NCBI GenBank assembly: GCA_050944685.1
Contig: JBMNRP010000003.1
Span: 62,001-126,000 of the forward strand
Length of the DNA: 64,000 nt
DNA from: CADBRN01 sp050944685
GTDB taxonomy: Bacteria > Bacillota > Clostridia > Lachnospirales > Lachnospiraceae
Reading direction: 5' to 3'
Part shown: in pieces, positions 23,261 through 33,016 of the stretch
How the letters are laid out: each line of letters starts with the position of its first letter
Position numbering within the stretch: position 1 is the first letter of the stretch
Translations under genes and position numbers: made by a program
The notes under the pieces: generated by a model
What the model was told of the DNA's origin: nothing
The model's input: only the letters and a program-made list of their open reading frames with translations
The model's database searches: none

Positions 23261-25915
23261 TTACTTCGCCATCTGTTTCAGGCGTTCCTCCACCTGGTCC
23301 ATCATCCGGCGGTATTTTTCAAGCTTTTCTTTTTCTTCCCGAACCTTTGACTCCGGAGCTTTCGCCAGGAACTTCTCATTTCCGAGCATTCCCTCGCAGC
23401 GGCGGATCTCCTTCGTCAGACGGTCCTTCTCCTTGTTCAGGCGGGCGAGTTCCTTTTCGCGGTCCACCAGATCGGCGAAGGGAATGCAGATGGTCGCGCC
23501 CGGGATAACCGCGGAAAACGCGTCGTCGTCAATGCCCTCGCGGTCCGCCCGGATCCCGCAGGAGTCCGCGTGAGCCAGCCCGAGAAGAATCGTCTTTCCG
23601 CGCTCGAACATGGAGCGGATACGCTCGTCGTCCGACACGATGAACAGATGCGTCAGGCGCTTGCCCGGCGATACATTCAGCTCGGTGCGGATTCCGCGCA
23701 CACCGCGGATGGCTCCCTTGACCAGCTCCACTCCCTCGGCGTCCTCGCGGAATTCGAGGTCGGGCGTGTACTCCGGCCATTTCGCGGTCATGATCGTCTC
23801 CTCGTCCGGATTCAGCGTACAGTAGATCTCTTCCGTAATGAACGGCATGAACGGATGCAGAAGACGCAGCGCCTCGGAAAGCACGGTCCGGAGCGTCCAG
23901 AGCACCGGAACCTTCTGCGACTCGTCGTCCTGATAGAGGCGCGGCTTCGCCATCTCGATGTACCAGTCGCAGAATTCCTCCCAGATGAAATCGTAGATCT
24001 TCTGCACGGCGATGCCCAGCTCGTACTTGTCCATATTATCGGTCACATCGCGGGCAAGCAGATTGACCGTGTGAAGAATCCACCGGTCCGGTCCCTCGAG
24101 CTTCTTCGGGTCCATGGTCTCCGGAAGCTCCGTGTCCCCGAGATTCATCATGATAAAACGGGAGGCGTTCCAGATCTTATTGGCGAAATTGCGGCTCGCC
24201 TCCACGCGCTCGTTGTAGAAGCGCATGTCGTTGCCGGGCGCATTTCCCGTCATCAGCGTCAGGCGCAGGGCGTCGGCGCCGTATTTATCGATGATCTCCA
24301 GAGGATCAATGCCGTTTCCGAGCGATTTGCTCATCTTCCGGCCCTGCGAGTCGCGGACCAGTCCGTGGATGAGCACGTGGTGAAACGGAACCTCTCCGGT
24401 CTGCTCCAGAGCGGAGAAGACCATGCGGATGACCCAGAAGAAAATAATGTCGTATCCGGTGACCAGCACGTCCGTCGGATAGAAATACTCCATCTCCGGC
24501 GTCTTCTCCGGCCAGCCGAGCGTGGAGAACGGCCACAGCGCGGAGGAGAACCACGTGTCCAGCGTATCCTCGTCCTGAGTAAAATGCGTGCCGCCGCACT
24601 TCGGGCATTTGTCCGGGGCTCCGCCGCGTCTCACGACGACCTCTCCGCAGTCGTCACAGTAGTAAGCCGGAATCCGGTGACCCCACCACAGCTGGCGGGA
24701 AATACACCAGTCTTTGATATTCTCGAGCCAGTGCTCATAGGTCTTGCTGTAATTATCCGGAACGAAGGAGACCTCGCCGCGGCGCTCCGCCTCGAGAGCG
24801 GCCTGTCCCATCTCCTTCATGCGGACAAACCACTGGGGCTTGATCATCGGCTCAACCGTGGTGTGACAGCGGTCGTGTGTTCCGACGGCGTGGGTGTGCG
24901 GGACGACTTTGACCAGGAGTCCCTGCTCCTCCAGGTCCGCGACGATCGCCTTTCGCGCCTCGTAGCGGTCCATGCCGGCGTATTTGCCGCAGAGCTCATT
25001 CATGGTGGCGTCGTCGTTCAGGATATTGATCTCCTCCAGATGGTGACGCTTTCCGACCTCGAAATCGTTCGGGTCGTGTGCCGGCGTGATCTTCACGCAG
25101 CCGGTCCCGAACTCCCTGTCGACGTACTCATCGGCGATGACCGGGATCTCCCGGTCGGTCAGCGGCAGCTTCAGCATCTTTCCGACCAGTTCCGTGTAGC
25201 GCTCATCGTCGGGATTGACCGCGACAGCCGTGTCCCCGAGCATCGTCTCCGGGCGGGTGGTCGCGATCTCCACGAACTTTCCGGGCTCGCCGACGATCGG
25301 ATAGTGAATGTGCCAGAAGAAGCCGTTCTGGTCGACGTGCTCCACCTCCGCGTCCGAGAGCGAGGTCTGGCACTTCGGGCACCAGTTGATGATGCGGTTT
25401 CCCTTGTAGATCCATCCTTTCTCATAGAGACGGACGAACACCTCTTCCACGGCTCTGCTGCAGCCCTCGTCCATGGTGAAGCGCTCGCGCTCCCAGTCGG
25501 CCGAGGAACCCAGCTTCCGCAGCTGCTTCATGATGCGGCTGCCGTAATCCTTTTTCCACTGCCAGCAGTATTCCAGAAATTTCTCGCGGCCGATCTCGTG
25601 TTTGTCGATTCCCTTCTCTTTGAGCATGTTGGTGACACGGACCTCCGTGGCGATCGCCGCGTGATCCGTTCCCGGCTGCCAGAGCGCCTCGTACCCCTGC
25701 ATCCTCTTCCAGCGGATGAGAATGTCCTGCATCGTATTGTCGAGCGCGTGTCCCATATGAAGCTGGCCGGTGATATTCGGCGGCGGCATCACAATCGTAA
25801 ACGGTTTTTTATCCGGATTTACCTCTGCGTGAAAATAGCCGTTATCCAGCCATTTCTGATAAAGGCGGTCCTCGATCCCCTTCGGATCATACTGCCTGGC
25901 GAGTTCTTTGCCCAT
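23261..25915 (-). CDS. valS: Valyl-tRNA synthetase
   Basis: 884-residue class I synthetase. HIGH motif as HMGHALDN near residue 54, KMSKS as GRKMSKSLGNGIDP near 530, CP1 editing domain between them (TTRPETMLGDTAVAV), zinc-like CxxC pairs (YYCDDCGE, CPKCGG), anticodon-binding domain, and the Arm coiled coil at the C terminus (KELARLNKEKDRLTKEIRR). No T-box leader is visible; only about 100 bases separate it from recO, holding a promoter. It heads the unit leading to the LTA-synthase-like gene and folC. Confidence 0.97.
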   Translation of the reverse strand: MGKELARQYDPKGIEDRLYQKWLDNGYFHAEVNPDKKPFTIVMPPPNITGQLHMGHALDNTMQDILIRWKRMQGYEALWQPGTDHAAIATEVRVTNMLKEKGIDKHEIGREKFLEYCWQWKKDYGSRIMKQLRKLGSSADWERERFTMDEGCSRAVEEVFVRLYEKGWIYKGNRIINWCPKCQTSLSDAEVEHVDQNGFFWHIHYPIVGEPGKFVEIATTRPETMLGDTAVAVNPDDERYTELVGKMLKLPLTDREIPVIADEYVDREFGTGCVKITPAHDPNDFEVGKRHHLEEINILNDDATMNELCGKYAGMDRYEARKAIVADLEEQGLLVKVVPHTHAVGTHDRCHTTVEPMIKPQWFVRMKEMGQAALEAERRGEVSFVPDNYSKTYEHWLENIKDWCISRQLWWGHRIPAYYCDDCGEVVVRRGGAPDKCPKCGGTHFTQDEDTLDTWFSSALWPFSTLGWPEKTPEMEYFYPTDVLVTGYDIIFFWVIRMVFSALEQTGEVPFHHVLIHGLVRDSQGRKMSKSLGNGIDPLEIIDKYGADALRLTLMTGNAPGNDMRFYNERVEASRNFANKIWNASRFIMMNLGDTELPETMDPKKLEGPDRWILHTVNLLARDVTDNMDKYELGIAVQKIYDFIWEEFCDWYIEMAKPRLYQDDESQKVPVLWTLRTVLSEALRLLHPFMPFITEEIYCTLNPDEETIMTAKWPEYTPDLEFREDAEGVELVKGAIRGVRGIRTELNVSPGKRLTHLFIVSDDERIRSMFERGKTILLGLAHADSCGIRADREGIDDDAFSAVIPGATICIPFADLVDREKELARLNKEKDRLTKEIRRCEGMLGNEKFLAKAPESKVREEKEKLEKYRRMMDQVEERLKQMAK

Positions 25916-25988
25916 GATGTCCCCTTTCCGTTACGACGAAAATTTCTCCCCGGATCCTCCCGGCGTTCTTTCGTCTGAATCTTTACAA

Positions 25989-26017
25989 ATAATAATAAAG
26001 AAAAGAATCCGCGTCAA
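25989..26017 (-). promoter_or_regulatory. Promoter for the valS unit
   Basis: Minus strand TTGACG (26017-26012), 17-base spacer, TATTAT (25994-25989). Its -35 box overlaps the recO stop codon. Confidence 0.6.
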
Positions 26018-26664
26018 GATGACGGCGCGGTAAAATCGTCCAGGATGGCCCGGCTCCGGATCTTCCGATCCAGCACGCGCGAGAGCCAGTGGTCCGAATG
26101 CTTTTCCAGCCCGGCCAGAATTTCGGGGGTGACGCTGAAGTGAAACAGCTTCTGAAGCGGAGCCGTGCAGATATACCGGCAGGTGTAACGGATGGAATCG
26201 TCCGCCCGCTCGGGGGAATAATCCCCGTTCAGCGACATGAGCCGGATCTCATAGATGCGCCGCACCAGACGGTCGTCAAAACGCGGATTCAGCAGTGCCT
26301 TCAGCGACAGATAGAGGAGATTCAGCATATCGGTGCTCTCGATCCCCTCCCGCCCGTAATAACTCGCGAGCTCCAGAAAATAAAAGCCGTAGTAAACGCC
26401 CGGCATGTCTGCCGCAAGGTCGGTAAAATATTCCTTTATTTCCGCCGACGTGAGGCTGTAGGCGCTTCTTCCGGGAACGACGGAAAAGACGCCGGTCGCA
26501 AACGGATTCGACGCGGCGAGCAGCGTACTCCTCGGCCGTCTGGCACCGCGCGCGAAGGCGGTGATCTTCCCCTCCTCGCAGGTCAGAAGAACCAGCCGCT
26601 TGTCATTTTCCCCGACCGGCATGGCCGACAGTACGATTCCGGATAAATTGATCGATTCACTCAT
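26014..26664 (-). CDS. recO: DNA repair protein RecO
   Basis: 216 residues, shorter than the usual 240-260. N-terminal OB fold: LSGIVLSAMPVGENDKRLVLLTCEEGKITAFARGARRP, typical of RecO, which helps load RecA on gapped DNA with RecF and RecR. The helical C-terminal half is present but the four-Cys zinc site found in many RecO proteins is absent. The start at ATG 26664 lies 26 bases after era; the era-recO order is common in Firmicutes. Confidence 0.92.
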   Translation of the reverse strand: MSESINLSGIVLSAMPVGENDKRLVLLTCEEGKITAFARGARRPRSTLLAASNPFATGVFSVVPGRSAYSLTSAEIKEYFTDLAADMPGVYYGFYFLELASYYGREGIESTDMLNLLYLSLKALLNPRFDDRLVRRIYEIRLMSLNGDYSPERADDSIRYTCRYICTAPLQKLFHFSVTPEILAGLEKHSDHWLSRVLDRKIRSRAILDDFTAPSS

Positions 26665-26689
26665 TCGCCCGTCCGTTTCCTGTTATTTC

Positions 26690-27607
26690 CTATTCGCTCA
26701 GCCGTTTCCTGTCATATCCGTAGTTTTTCATCAGAACGTCGCTGTCGCGCCAGTTTTTCCGGACCTTGACCCACAGCTTCAGATTGACCTTCGTCTCCAG
26801 AAGCTGCTCGATCTCGGGGCGGGCCTCGCTTCCGATCTTTTTCAGCATACTCCCGTTTTTCCCGATGATGATGCCCTTGTGGGAATCCCGCTCACAGATG
26901 ATGGTCGCGTCAATGTCCGTGATTCTTCCGTCTTCCCGCGTCTTCATCCGCTCAATGGTGACGGCGATTCCGTGAGGCACCTCCTCCCCGAGACTGCGGA
27001 GAGCCTTTTCACGGATCAGCTCCGCCGCGATCTGACGGACCGGCTGGTCGGTGACGGTGTTTTCGTCGAAAAAGCGCGGTCCGTACGGGAGATACTGGAA
27101 CAGCGTATCGAGAATGGTGTCCAGATTCCGGCTCTGCTTCGCCGATGCCGGGATGATCTGCACAAACGGGCAGAGGCCGCGGAACCTCTCGATCGCTTCC
27201 GGAATCTCCGCTTTCTTCACGGTGTCAATCTTGTTGATGACCAGAATAACCGGCAGGCCGGAGTGCGTCAGCATCGAGGCGATGTGCCTCTCGCCGGGGC
27301 CGATGGCCTCGTGCGGCTCCACCAGCCACAGAACGGCGTCTACGTCGCGGATCGTGTGCTCCGCGGCGTATACCATGTATTCGCCGAGCCTGTTTTTCGC
27401 CTTGTGGATGCCGGGGGTATCCAGAAAAACGATCTGGCCCCGCTCGCAGTTGTATACGGTCTGGATCCGGTTTCTCGTCGTCTGCGGCTTCCGGGAGGTA
27501 ATCGCGATCTTCTGCCCGATGATGTGGTTCATCAGAGTGGATTTCCCGACGTTCGGCCTCCCGATCAGAGCGACGAATCCGGACTTCGTCTGCGGTGTAT
27601 TTTCCAT
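26690..27607 (-). CDS. era: GTPase Era
   Basis: Binds the 3' end of 16S rRNA and helps 30S assembly. 305 residues: G1 GRPNVGKS, G3 DTPGIHKAKNRLG, G4 NKID, then the KH domain with IIGKNGSMLKKIG near residue 235 and a C-terminal KVRKNWR. The ATG is 40 bases after the M16C protease gene, and recO follows. Confidence 0.97.
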   Translation of the reverse strand: MENTPQTKSGFVALIGRPNVGKSTLMNHIIGQKIAITSRKPQTTRNRIQTVYNCERGQIVFLDTPGIHKAKNRLGEYMVYAAEHTIRDVDAVLWLVEPHEAIGPGERHIASMLTHSGLPVILVINKIDTVKKAEIPEAIERFRGLCPFVQIIPASAKQSRNLDTILDTLFQYLPYGPRFFDENTVTDQPVRQIAAELIREKALRSLGEEVPHGIAVTIERMKTREDGRITDIDATIICERDSHKGIIIGKNGSMLKKIGSEARPEIEQLLETKVNLKLWVKVRKNWRDSDVLMKNYGYDRKRLSE

Positions 27608-27646
27608 AGGGTGATGTCTCCTTCTTGTGCGGCAGGAGCGGAAGTC

Positions 27647-30631
27647 TTAAGACCGCACCAGCGGACCGGTAAAGCGGAAGGTGTCCGCCTCCCGGTCGAT
27701 CGCGGCCTCACTTCCGATCACGCAGATATTTTCGGTGTCCGCGATCACATGTGACATTTCCTCCAGCGCACGGATCGTTCCGTCATCCGCCGAGAGAATT
27801 TCATCCCGTTCCTTCTGGTAATCCGCCTCCGAAAAGCCGGAGAAATGGGATTCCAGCGAGACGGCGCCTTTAGCCGCCGCATTCATCGGCGTATCCATCT
27901 CGCTGATCGTGCCGATGATGTACTTCGTCATCTCATCCTCGTCCGCCTCGAAATTTTTCAGGTATTCCGGGAGTCCGCGGTACACCTCCAGCGTTCTCTT
28001 CAGATGCGGGTCGCGGTAGGAAACCAGAACCGCATCCCCGTTTTTCTGGAAAAGAGCCATACAGCCATAAGCCCCTCCCTTCACGCGGAGATTTGTCCAG
28101 AGATAATCGTACGAGAGGATGGTCTTCAAGATCCTCAGCGCGCCGGTATAGGCAAATCCCCTCTGGATGAAATTGCCCGCGGTCGCGGCGTACTGCACCT
28201 GACCGGACGTCTTCCAGCCCTCGTTCTTTGCCTCCGGCTTCCAGACAAAACCCGTCTTTGCCTCTTCATAGTAGTCCTCCATGGAACGGTCGAATTCCGC
28301 GAGCGCTTCTTTCATCGAGACGATCTCCGACCGGAGCTCTTCGAAACCGCCGCCTTCCGCAGCCCGGTCCGCCTCATCGAGTTCTTCTCCGGAGGCGGTG
28401 ATGCTGACGATCATATTTTCCGGGCGGAAGAGGAGAACCAGGAGTTTCCGCATCCCTTCGATCAGATCATCGATGCGCTCCTCGAAATGCGCGTCCGCGT
28501 CCTCTATGAAACGGTAGAAATCAATACCGTCCGCGCGCTCGTGCCACCCATCGACAGGCGTCAGATAGGACATCGCCCTCTTCGCCGCCGTCACGTGGCC
28601 GGCAGAGGTCATAGAGCTCTGCATGCTGACCTTCATGCTGGCAATAATCTCGCGCAGCCGTTTTTTGTCGTCGATCTTTGAGGTCAGCAGGATCTCCCGT
28701 ATCATCTCAAAGACAAACTTCTGCTTCGGCAGGAGATACCTGGCCTGCACCCCGAAAAAGCAGTCGAATTTCATCTCCGCGTCCGGATCCGAAAAGGTCT
28801 GGATCCCGCAGGAAATGCCGCCCGTATTCGCATTGATCACATGGAAGAGCTTCCCGTAGTGATAATGCTCCGTGCTCACCATCCCGAGCACGCTCTTCAG
28901 AAGTCCCATATATTCCGTAAGCTCATCCGGGACTTTTTTCGCATCAAACAGAACGGTCAGATAACCGATCCCGTTCGTGAAATAATTCTGGTGCAGAAGC
29001 TTCGTTCCGCCGACGTCGGTCTCTTCCCGGCAGATCCGGACCGGCGTTTTCTTTCCGATATCCCCGCGGGTCAGATGCGGCAGGCTGGCAATGGCCTCCT
29101 CGCTTTCCTCGCTCTCCTGATATTCCCGGAGTGCCTCTGTCTCCGCGACGATGCGGTCCACCTCTTCATCCGGAAGCGAATCTTTATAGGCGGCCAGCTT
29201 CTTCGCCGTCTCCTCTTCCTTTTCCTTCTGCATTCCCTTCTTCGGGGCGAGCGTGACCACGCAGCGGAACGGATTGTCCAGGAGATACTTCCGGATCAGA
29301 TCCTCGAAGTAACCCTCGTCCGCCTTCTTCTTCAGCGTCTCGAACACATCCAGCTGCTTCAGGTAGTCAAACGGCCTGTTCTCGTCGTAGAGCCAGCTCT
29401 CAAACAGCTCCAGCCCGTAGATCAGCCCCTTCGGATAGGACGCGTAGTCCGCCTCGCGGAACCGGAACTCGAAGAAATTGATTCCGGAGGCAAGAGCGGT
29501 TTTGTCGATGCCGTTTTTCGCCTGATCCGCCAGCACATCACGGATGATCTGCAGGAACTGCTCCTGCTGCTCTTCGTCGGCGTTTTTCGCCACGACGGAG
29601 AAATAGGGCTGCAGGATCCCGTCCTCGTAGGAGCCGTAAACCTCTTCGCCGATGTGAGCGTCAAGCAGCGCCTGCCGGACCGGAGCGCCCGGCGAGGACA
29701 GAAGAACGTAATCGAGGATGGTAAAGGCGACATTGAGCGTCACGTCCATCGTGTCCCCGATCACCATGCTCTCTTCCAGATACGTATTGCGATCCGTCGA
29801 TTCGTCGTCCAGAATCGGGTAATACTCTTTCACGTACACCGGCTTCTCAAAAGGCTTCTGGAACCGGATCTCCGAGTCGACAGCAGAACTGTCGAATTTC
29901 GAGAGATACGCGCGGTCCATCCAGTCGAGCCGCTCCTCCATATCCATATTTCCGTACAGATAGATGTAGCTGTTCGACGGATGGTAATACTTTTTATGAA
30001 ACGCGAGAAAATCCTCATAGGTAAGCGTGGGAATCACGTCGGGATCACCGCCCGATTCCACACCGTAGGCCGTATCCGGGAAAAGCGTGTTCATGACGAT
30101 GCGGGAGAGGACCTCGTCGCTCGAGGAAAACGCTCCCTTCATCTCATTGTAGACGACGCCATTCAGCGTAAGCGGGTCGTCCCGGTTCTCGAGGTGATAG
30201 TGCCACCCCTCCTGCCGGAAAATCTTCTCCTCCCGATAGATATTGGGATAGAAAACGGCATCCAGATAGACATCCATCAGATTCCTGAAATCCACGTCAT
30301 TGCAGCTGGCCACCGGAAACATCGTCTTGTCCGGATAAGTCATCGCATTCAGAAACGTGTTCAGCGAACCCTTCACCAGCTCGATAAACGGGTCCTTCAG
30401 AGGATACTTCCTCGACCCGCACAGGACCGTGTGTTCAATAATATGCGCGACGCCCGTCGAATCGGCGGGCGGAGTTCGAAACGCGATATTAAACACTTTA
30501 TTTTCATCGTCGTTGGAAAGCAGCGCCACTCTTGCGCCGCTCTTTTTGTGACGCAGAAGATACCCTTCCGCGTGCACATCGGGAATGTCTTCCCGTCTGA
30601 TCAGCTCATAGGCTTCCGGTATCGTAATCAT
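27647..30631 (-). CDS. M16C-family zinc metalloprotease (insulinase / presequence protease-like)
   Basis: 994 residues, the double-length M16C type in which four homologous domains make a clam-shell chamber for unfolded peptides. The inverted zinc motif is HIIEH near residue 68, in TGVAHIIEHTVLCGS, with the distal Glu in EMKGAFSSSDEVL. ATG 30631 follows AAGGAGG; the longer frame (to 30652) would place the start before this site. The protein lacks a signal peptide, so it probably degrades peptides in the cytoplasm. It lies between the SseB-like gene and era. Confidence 0.92.
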   Translation of the reverse strand: MITIPEAYELIRREDIPDVHAEGYLLRHKKSGARVALLSNDDENKVFNIAFRTPPADSTGVAHIIEHTVLCGSRKYPLKDPFIELVKGSLNTFLNAMTYPDKTMFPVASCNDVDFRNLMDVYLDAVFYPNIYREEKIFRQEGWHYHLENRDDPLTLNGVVYNEMKGAFSSSDEVLSRIVMNTLFPDTAYGVESGGDPDVIPTLTYEDFLAFHKKYYHPSNSYIYLYGNMDMEERLDWMDRAYLSKFDSSAVDSEIRFQKPFEKPVYVKEYYPILDDESTDRNTYLEESMVIGDTMDVTLNVAFTILDYVLLSSPGAPVRQALLDAHIGEEVYGSYEDGILQPYFSVVAKNADEEQQEQFLQIIRDVLADQAKNGIDKTALASGINFFEFRFREADYASYPKGLIYGLELFESWLYDENRPFDYLKQLDVFETLKKKADEGYFEDLIRKYLLDNPFRCVVTLAPKKGMQKEKEEETAKKLAAYKDSLPDEEVDRIVAETEALREYQESEESEEAIASLPHLTRGDIGKKTPVRICREETDVGGTKLLHQNYFTNGIGYLTVLFDAKKVPDELTEYMGLLKSVLGMVSTEHYHYGKLFHVINANTGGISCGIQTFSDPDAEMKFDCFFGVQARYLLPKQKFVFEMIREILLTSKIDDKKRLREIIASMKVSMQSSMTSAGHVTAAKRAMSYLTPVDGWHERADGIDFYRFIEDADAHFEERIDDLIEGMRKLLVLLFRPENMIVSITASGEELDEADRAAEGGGFEELRSEIVSMKEALAEFDRSMEDYYEEAKTGFVWKPEAKNEGWKTSGQVQYAATAGNFIQRGFAYTGALRILKTILSYDYLWTNLRVKGGAYGCMALFQKNGDAVLVSYRDPHLKRTLEVYRGLPEYLKNFEADEDEMTKYIIGTISEMDTPMNAAAKGAVSLESHFSGFSEADYQKERDEILSADDGTIRALEEMSHVIADTENICVIGSEAAIDREADTFRFTGPLVRS

Positions 30632-30655
30632 AGCCCTCCTTCTTCCGGACATTCT

Positions 30656-31474
30656 TCAGCCGCCCGTCACGTATCTTCTCTTCATCTCCCGCAGCTGCTC
30701 CACCGTCAGCGAAAGATTGATGCTGGCCGGATTAAAGACAAAAGCCTCCGCCGGTTTTCTGATGATCTTCGGCAGCGCGTCATAATCGACGGCCGTGATG
30801 CTGAGTTTCATATTCCGGTTGCCGGAATTGAAACGCCGGAATTCATAGAAATCCGAGTAAACCGGGAAGAACACCTTTCCGGCCTTATTCTTGATATAGG
30901 GAATGCCGACCTTCTGTCTCTTGTCCGCAGGATTCCACTTTCCCTTTACCTGACTGGTGTCAAACGCCACAATGAAGCTGGAGCGGACCAGATTGACGGC
31001 CATCTCCTCCTCCAGATCTCTCAGATGCTTTTTCTCATCCTGAGAAAATTCCATGTGACGGCGCGCTCCCTGCATGAAATAGGCGGCGGTCAGCTGAACC
31101 TCCGGATTCGTCTTCGGAAGTCCGTCCGGCAGATCGGGAAATTTCGACTGAGCCGCGAGATCGGGGAGCTTCACGGGAACCGGGGCTCCCTCATCCACCA
31201 GCTGAATCGTATCGACTCCCATCGCGTACAGCTGGTCAAAAAACATCTGGAATTTATCATTCGGAAAAGCAAATGCTTTCAGGCCGTATTGATCCTTGCG
31301 GAAAATACGCGCGTACTCCTGAAGCGTCTCTTCCTTCGTAAATACGTATACCTGGTCGCAGAAGGTCTTGTCGTCGCACTCGACGAACGGGAGATTCGTC
31401 GCCGTAGAATACAGCGCGAGAATCTGATCGAACTTCAGAAACCGCTTCGCCTCAAATCGCATGTCAATTGCCAT
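30656..31474 (-). CDS. SseB-family protein
   Basis: 272 residues. The C-terminal half (VFFPVYSDFYEFRRF; PAEAFVFNPASINLSL, then LTVEQLREMKRRY) has the SseB domain pattern of a beta layer followed by an 'Asn-Pro' turn and end helix; the N-terminal half looks like a second copy (QVYVFTKEETLQEYA, ending VDTIQLVDEG). ATG 31474 follows GGAGG by five bases. Biochemical role of the family is not established. It is 24 bases upstream of the protease gene, and pairs of this kind occur in Lachnospiraceae. Confidence 0.75.
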   Translation of the reverse strand: MAIDMRFEAKRFLKFDQILALYSTATNLPFVECDDKTFCDQVYVFTKEETLQEYARIFRKDQYGLKAFAFPNDKFQMFFDQLYAMGVDTIQLVDEGAPVPVKLPDLAAQSKFPDLPDGLPKTNPEVQLTAAYFMQGARRHMEFSQDEKKHLRDLEEEMAVNLVRSSFIVAFDTSQVKGKWNPADKRQKVGIPYIKNKAGKVFFPVYSDFYEFRRFNSGNRNMKLSITAVDYDALPKIIRKPAEAFVFNPASINLSLTVEQLREMKRRYVTGG

Positions 31475-31571
31475 GTCTGCCTCCGGTTTCAGTCTGATTA
31501 TATGGCGCAGTAACAAGCATATTCTAACACACTTTCGGAAAAGCGCAAAGGCAGCCCCCGCCGAACTGCCC

Positions 31572-32660
31572 TCACCCGTCCGCGCGCACGACCTTCACCT
31601 TCCTGTCGGACTCGAAGCTGTCCGCGATCCCCTCGGTGACGAGCAGCGATCCGTCGTCCTTCAGGAGAATGAAATCGAATTCGCCGCTGTGCCCGCGCCA
31701 GAACTTCTCCGCCTCTTCCGGCCCCATGATAAAGAGCGAGGTGGACAGACCATCCGCGAGGGTCCCGTCCGCACTGACGACCGTCGAGGAAACTATGCCG
31801 CTGTCGGCAGGGTATCCCGTGTCCGGATCGATGATGTGGTGATATCGTTTTCCGTTCTTTTCAAAATAGCGCTCGTATCCGCCCGAGGTGATGACAGCCT
31901 TGTCGTGGGTCGTCAGAATCCCCAGATAATCCTCTTCCTCTCCTTCTTCGGTTCCGCGGATTCCGACCTTCCAGTCACTTCCGTCCGGCTTCTCCCCGAG
32001 CGTCTCGACATTGCCCCCGAGATTGACCAGACCGCTGGTCACGCCGTACTCCCGGAAGATTTCCATCACCTTCGCGGAGGTATAGCCCTTTGCGATGCCT
32101 CCGAAGTCGATCTCCATCCCGTCCTTCCCGAATGAGACCTTTCCGCTCGCCTCATCGAACCGGATCTCCGAGGCGTCGACGAGCTTCAGCGTTTCCCGGA
32201 TCTCTTTTTTCGAGGGCACCCGGTAGTTCTGGTCCGGGAAGCCCCAGAGCTGCATGATCGGATAGATGGAGATATCAAACTTTCCGTCCGTCTCCTCACA
32301 GAGCTCCAGCGACCGCTTCAGAAGAGCGCATCCGTCTTCGGAAAGCGTTCCTCCGCCGTCCCGATTGATCCGGGCGACCTCACTGTCCTCATTTCCGGTC
32401 GAAAGCATGTCATCGATCGACCGGATCTCCTCCACCGCGGCGTGAACCGCGTCTTCCGCGTGAGGGCCGTACGCCGTCACCGACATATACGTGTCCATCG
32501 CAAAGACATCGCGCGTCACCGCCTCGTCCGATGAATTCTGAACATTTTCTCCGGAAGATCCGGAGACCTGTCCTTCCGCTCCTCCGCATCCCGAGATCAG
32601 CAACGCGAGAGCCATCGCAAATCCCGCGATCCTGAGCCGGTTATTCTTTCGCTTTCTCAT
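31572..32660 (-). CDS. apbE: FAD:protein FMN transferase lipoprotein
   Basis: Attaches FMN to Thr of exported or membrane flavoproteins such as RnfG/NqrC-type subunits. 362 residues: lipoprotein signal with lipobox LLISGCGG (Cys25), then MDTYMSVTAYG, GTLSEDGCALLKRSLEL, the FAD-binding DFGGIAKGYTSAKVMEI, and ITSGGYERYFEKNGKRYHHIIDPDTGYPADSGIVS. A weak hairpin with T run follows at 31548-31570. No flavoprotein partner gene is in the window. Confidence 0.94.
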   Translation of the reverse strand: MRKRKNNRLRIAGFAMALALLISGCGGAEGQVSGSSGENVQNSSDEAVTRDVFAMDTYMSVTAYGPHAEDAVHAAVEEIRSIDDMLSTGNEDSEVARINRDGGGTLSEDGCALLKRSLELCEETDGKFDISIYPIMQLWGFPDQNYRVPSKKEIRETLKLVDASEIRFDEASGKVSFGKDGMEIDFGGIAKGYTSAKVMEIFREYGVTSGLVNLGGNVETLGEKPDGSDWKVGIRGTEEGEEEDYLGILTTHDKAVITSGGYERYFEKNGKRYHHIIDPDTGYPADSGIVSSTVVSADGTLADGLSTSLFIMGPEEAEKFWRGHSGEFDFILLKDDGSLLVTEGIADSFESDRKVKVVRADG

Positions 32661-32803
32661 TAATACACCTGATTTTTCCGTGTGTAATGCATTTCCCGCC
32701 GCTTCGCATCTTCCCGCGAAAATCCGCAGGACCGCCTCTGTTCATATTGAGATCTCCGGCTTCTTTTGTCAATCCGCAATCTGCGGAAAACCTCCCGGCT
32801 CAC

Positions 32804-32850
32804 AAAAAAAAGGCCTTCCGCGCAAACCCGGAAAGAAAGCGCTGAAGGCC
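32804..32850 (-). terminator. Second terminator after the amt-PII gene
   Basis: Minus strand GGCCTTC / GAAGGCC stem around a long, partly paired loop (CTTTC...GAAAG-like), followed by eight T. It lies beyond the stronger hairpin at 32893-32931. Confidence 0.6.
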
Positions 32851-32892
32851 ACGAAGGATATCCGCCGACGGAAAGCCCGTAACATAAAAAAG

Positions 32893-32931
32893 GCGAAAAA
32901 AGCAGCGGGGCTGCCGTGCCGTGGCAGCCCC
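32893..32931 (-). terminator. First terminator after the amt-PII gene
   Basis: Minus strand GGGGCTGCC / GGCAGCCCC stem, seven-base loop, then GCTGCTTTTTT. The region 32661-33016 holds only the two terminators; I see no gene in it. Confidence 0.8.
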
Positions 32932-33016
32932 TGTATATAAGAAAACAGAAGATTGAAAAATGGCAAATTTATGGTTTCCGTGAAGCCCGCCGGAACCGGC
33001 GCCGGCTGTCACGCAT

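Noticed and set aside
23570..25978. 802-codon plus-strand frame opposite valS
   Set aside because: Antisense shadow of a certain housekeeping gene.
25916..26013. T-box leader expected upstream of valS
   Set aside because: The gap is only about 100 bases and holds just a promoter; no T-box sequence or terminator is present.
26014..26664. RecO considered truncated because of 216 residues and no zinc site
   Set aside because: Start and end are well defined, the neighbours are intact, and shorter zinc-less forms are compatible with the family, so it is reported as normal.
28841..31513. 890-codon plus-strand frame opposite the M16C protease and SseB-like genes
   Set aside because: Spans two real genes in antisense and has no recognisable product.
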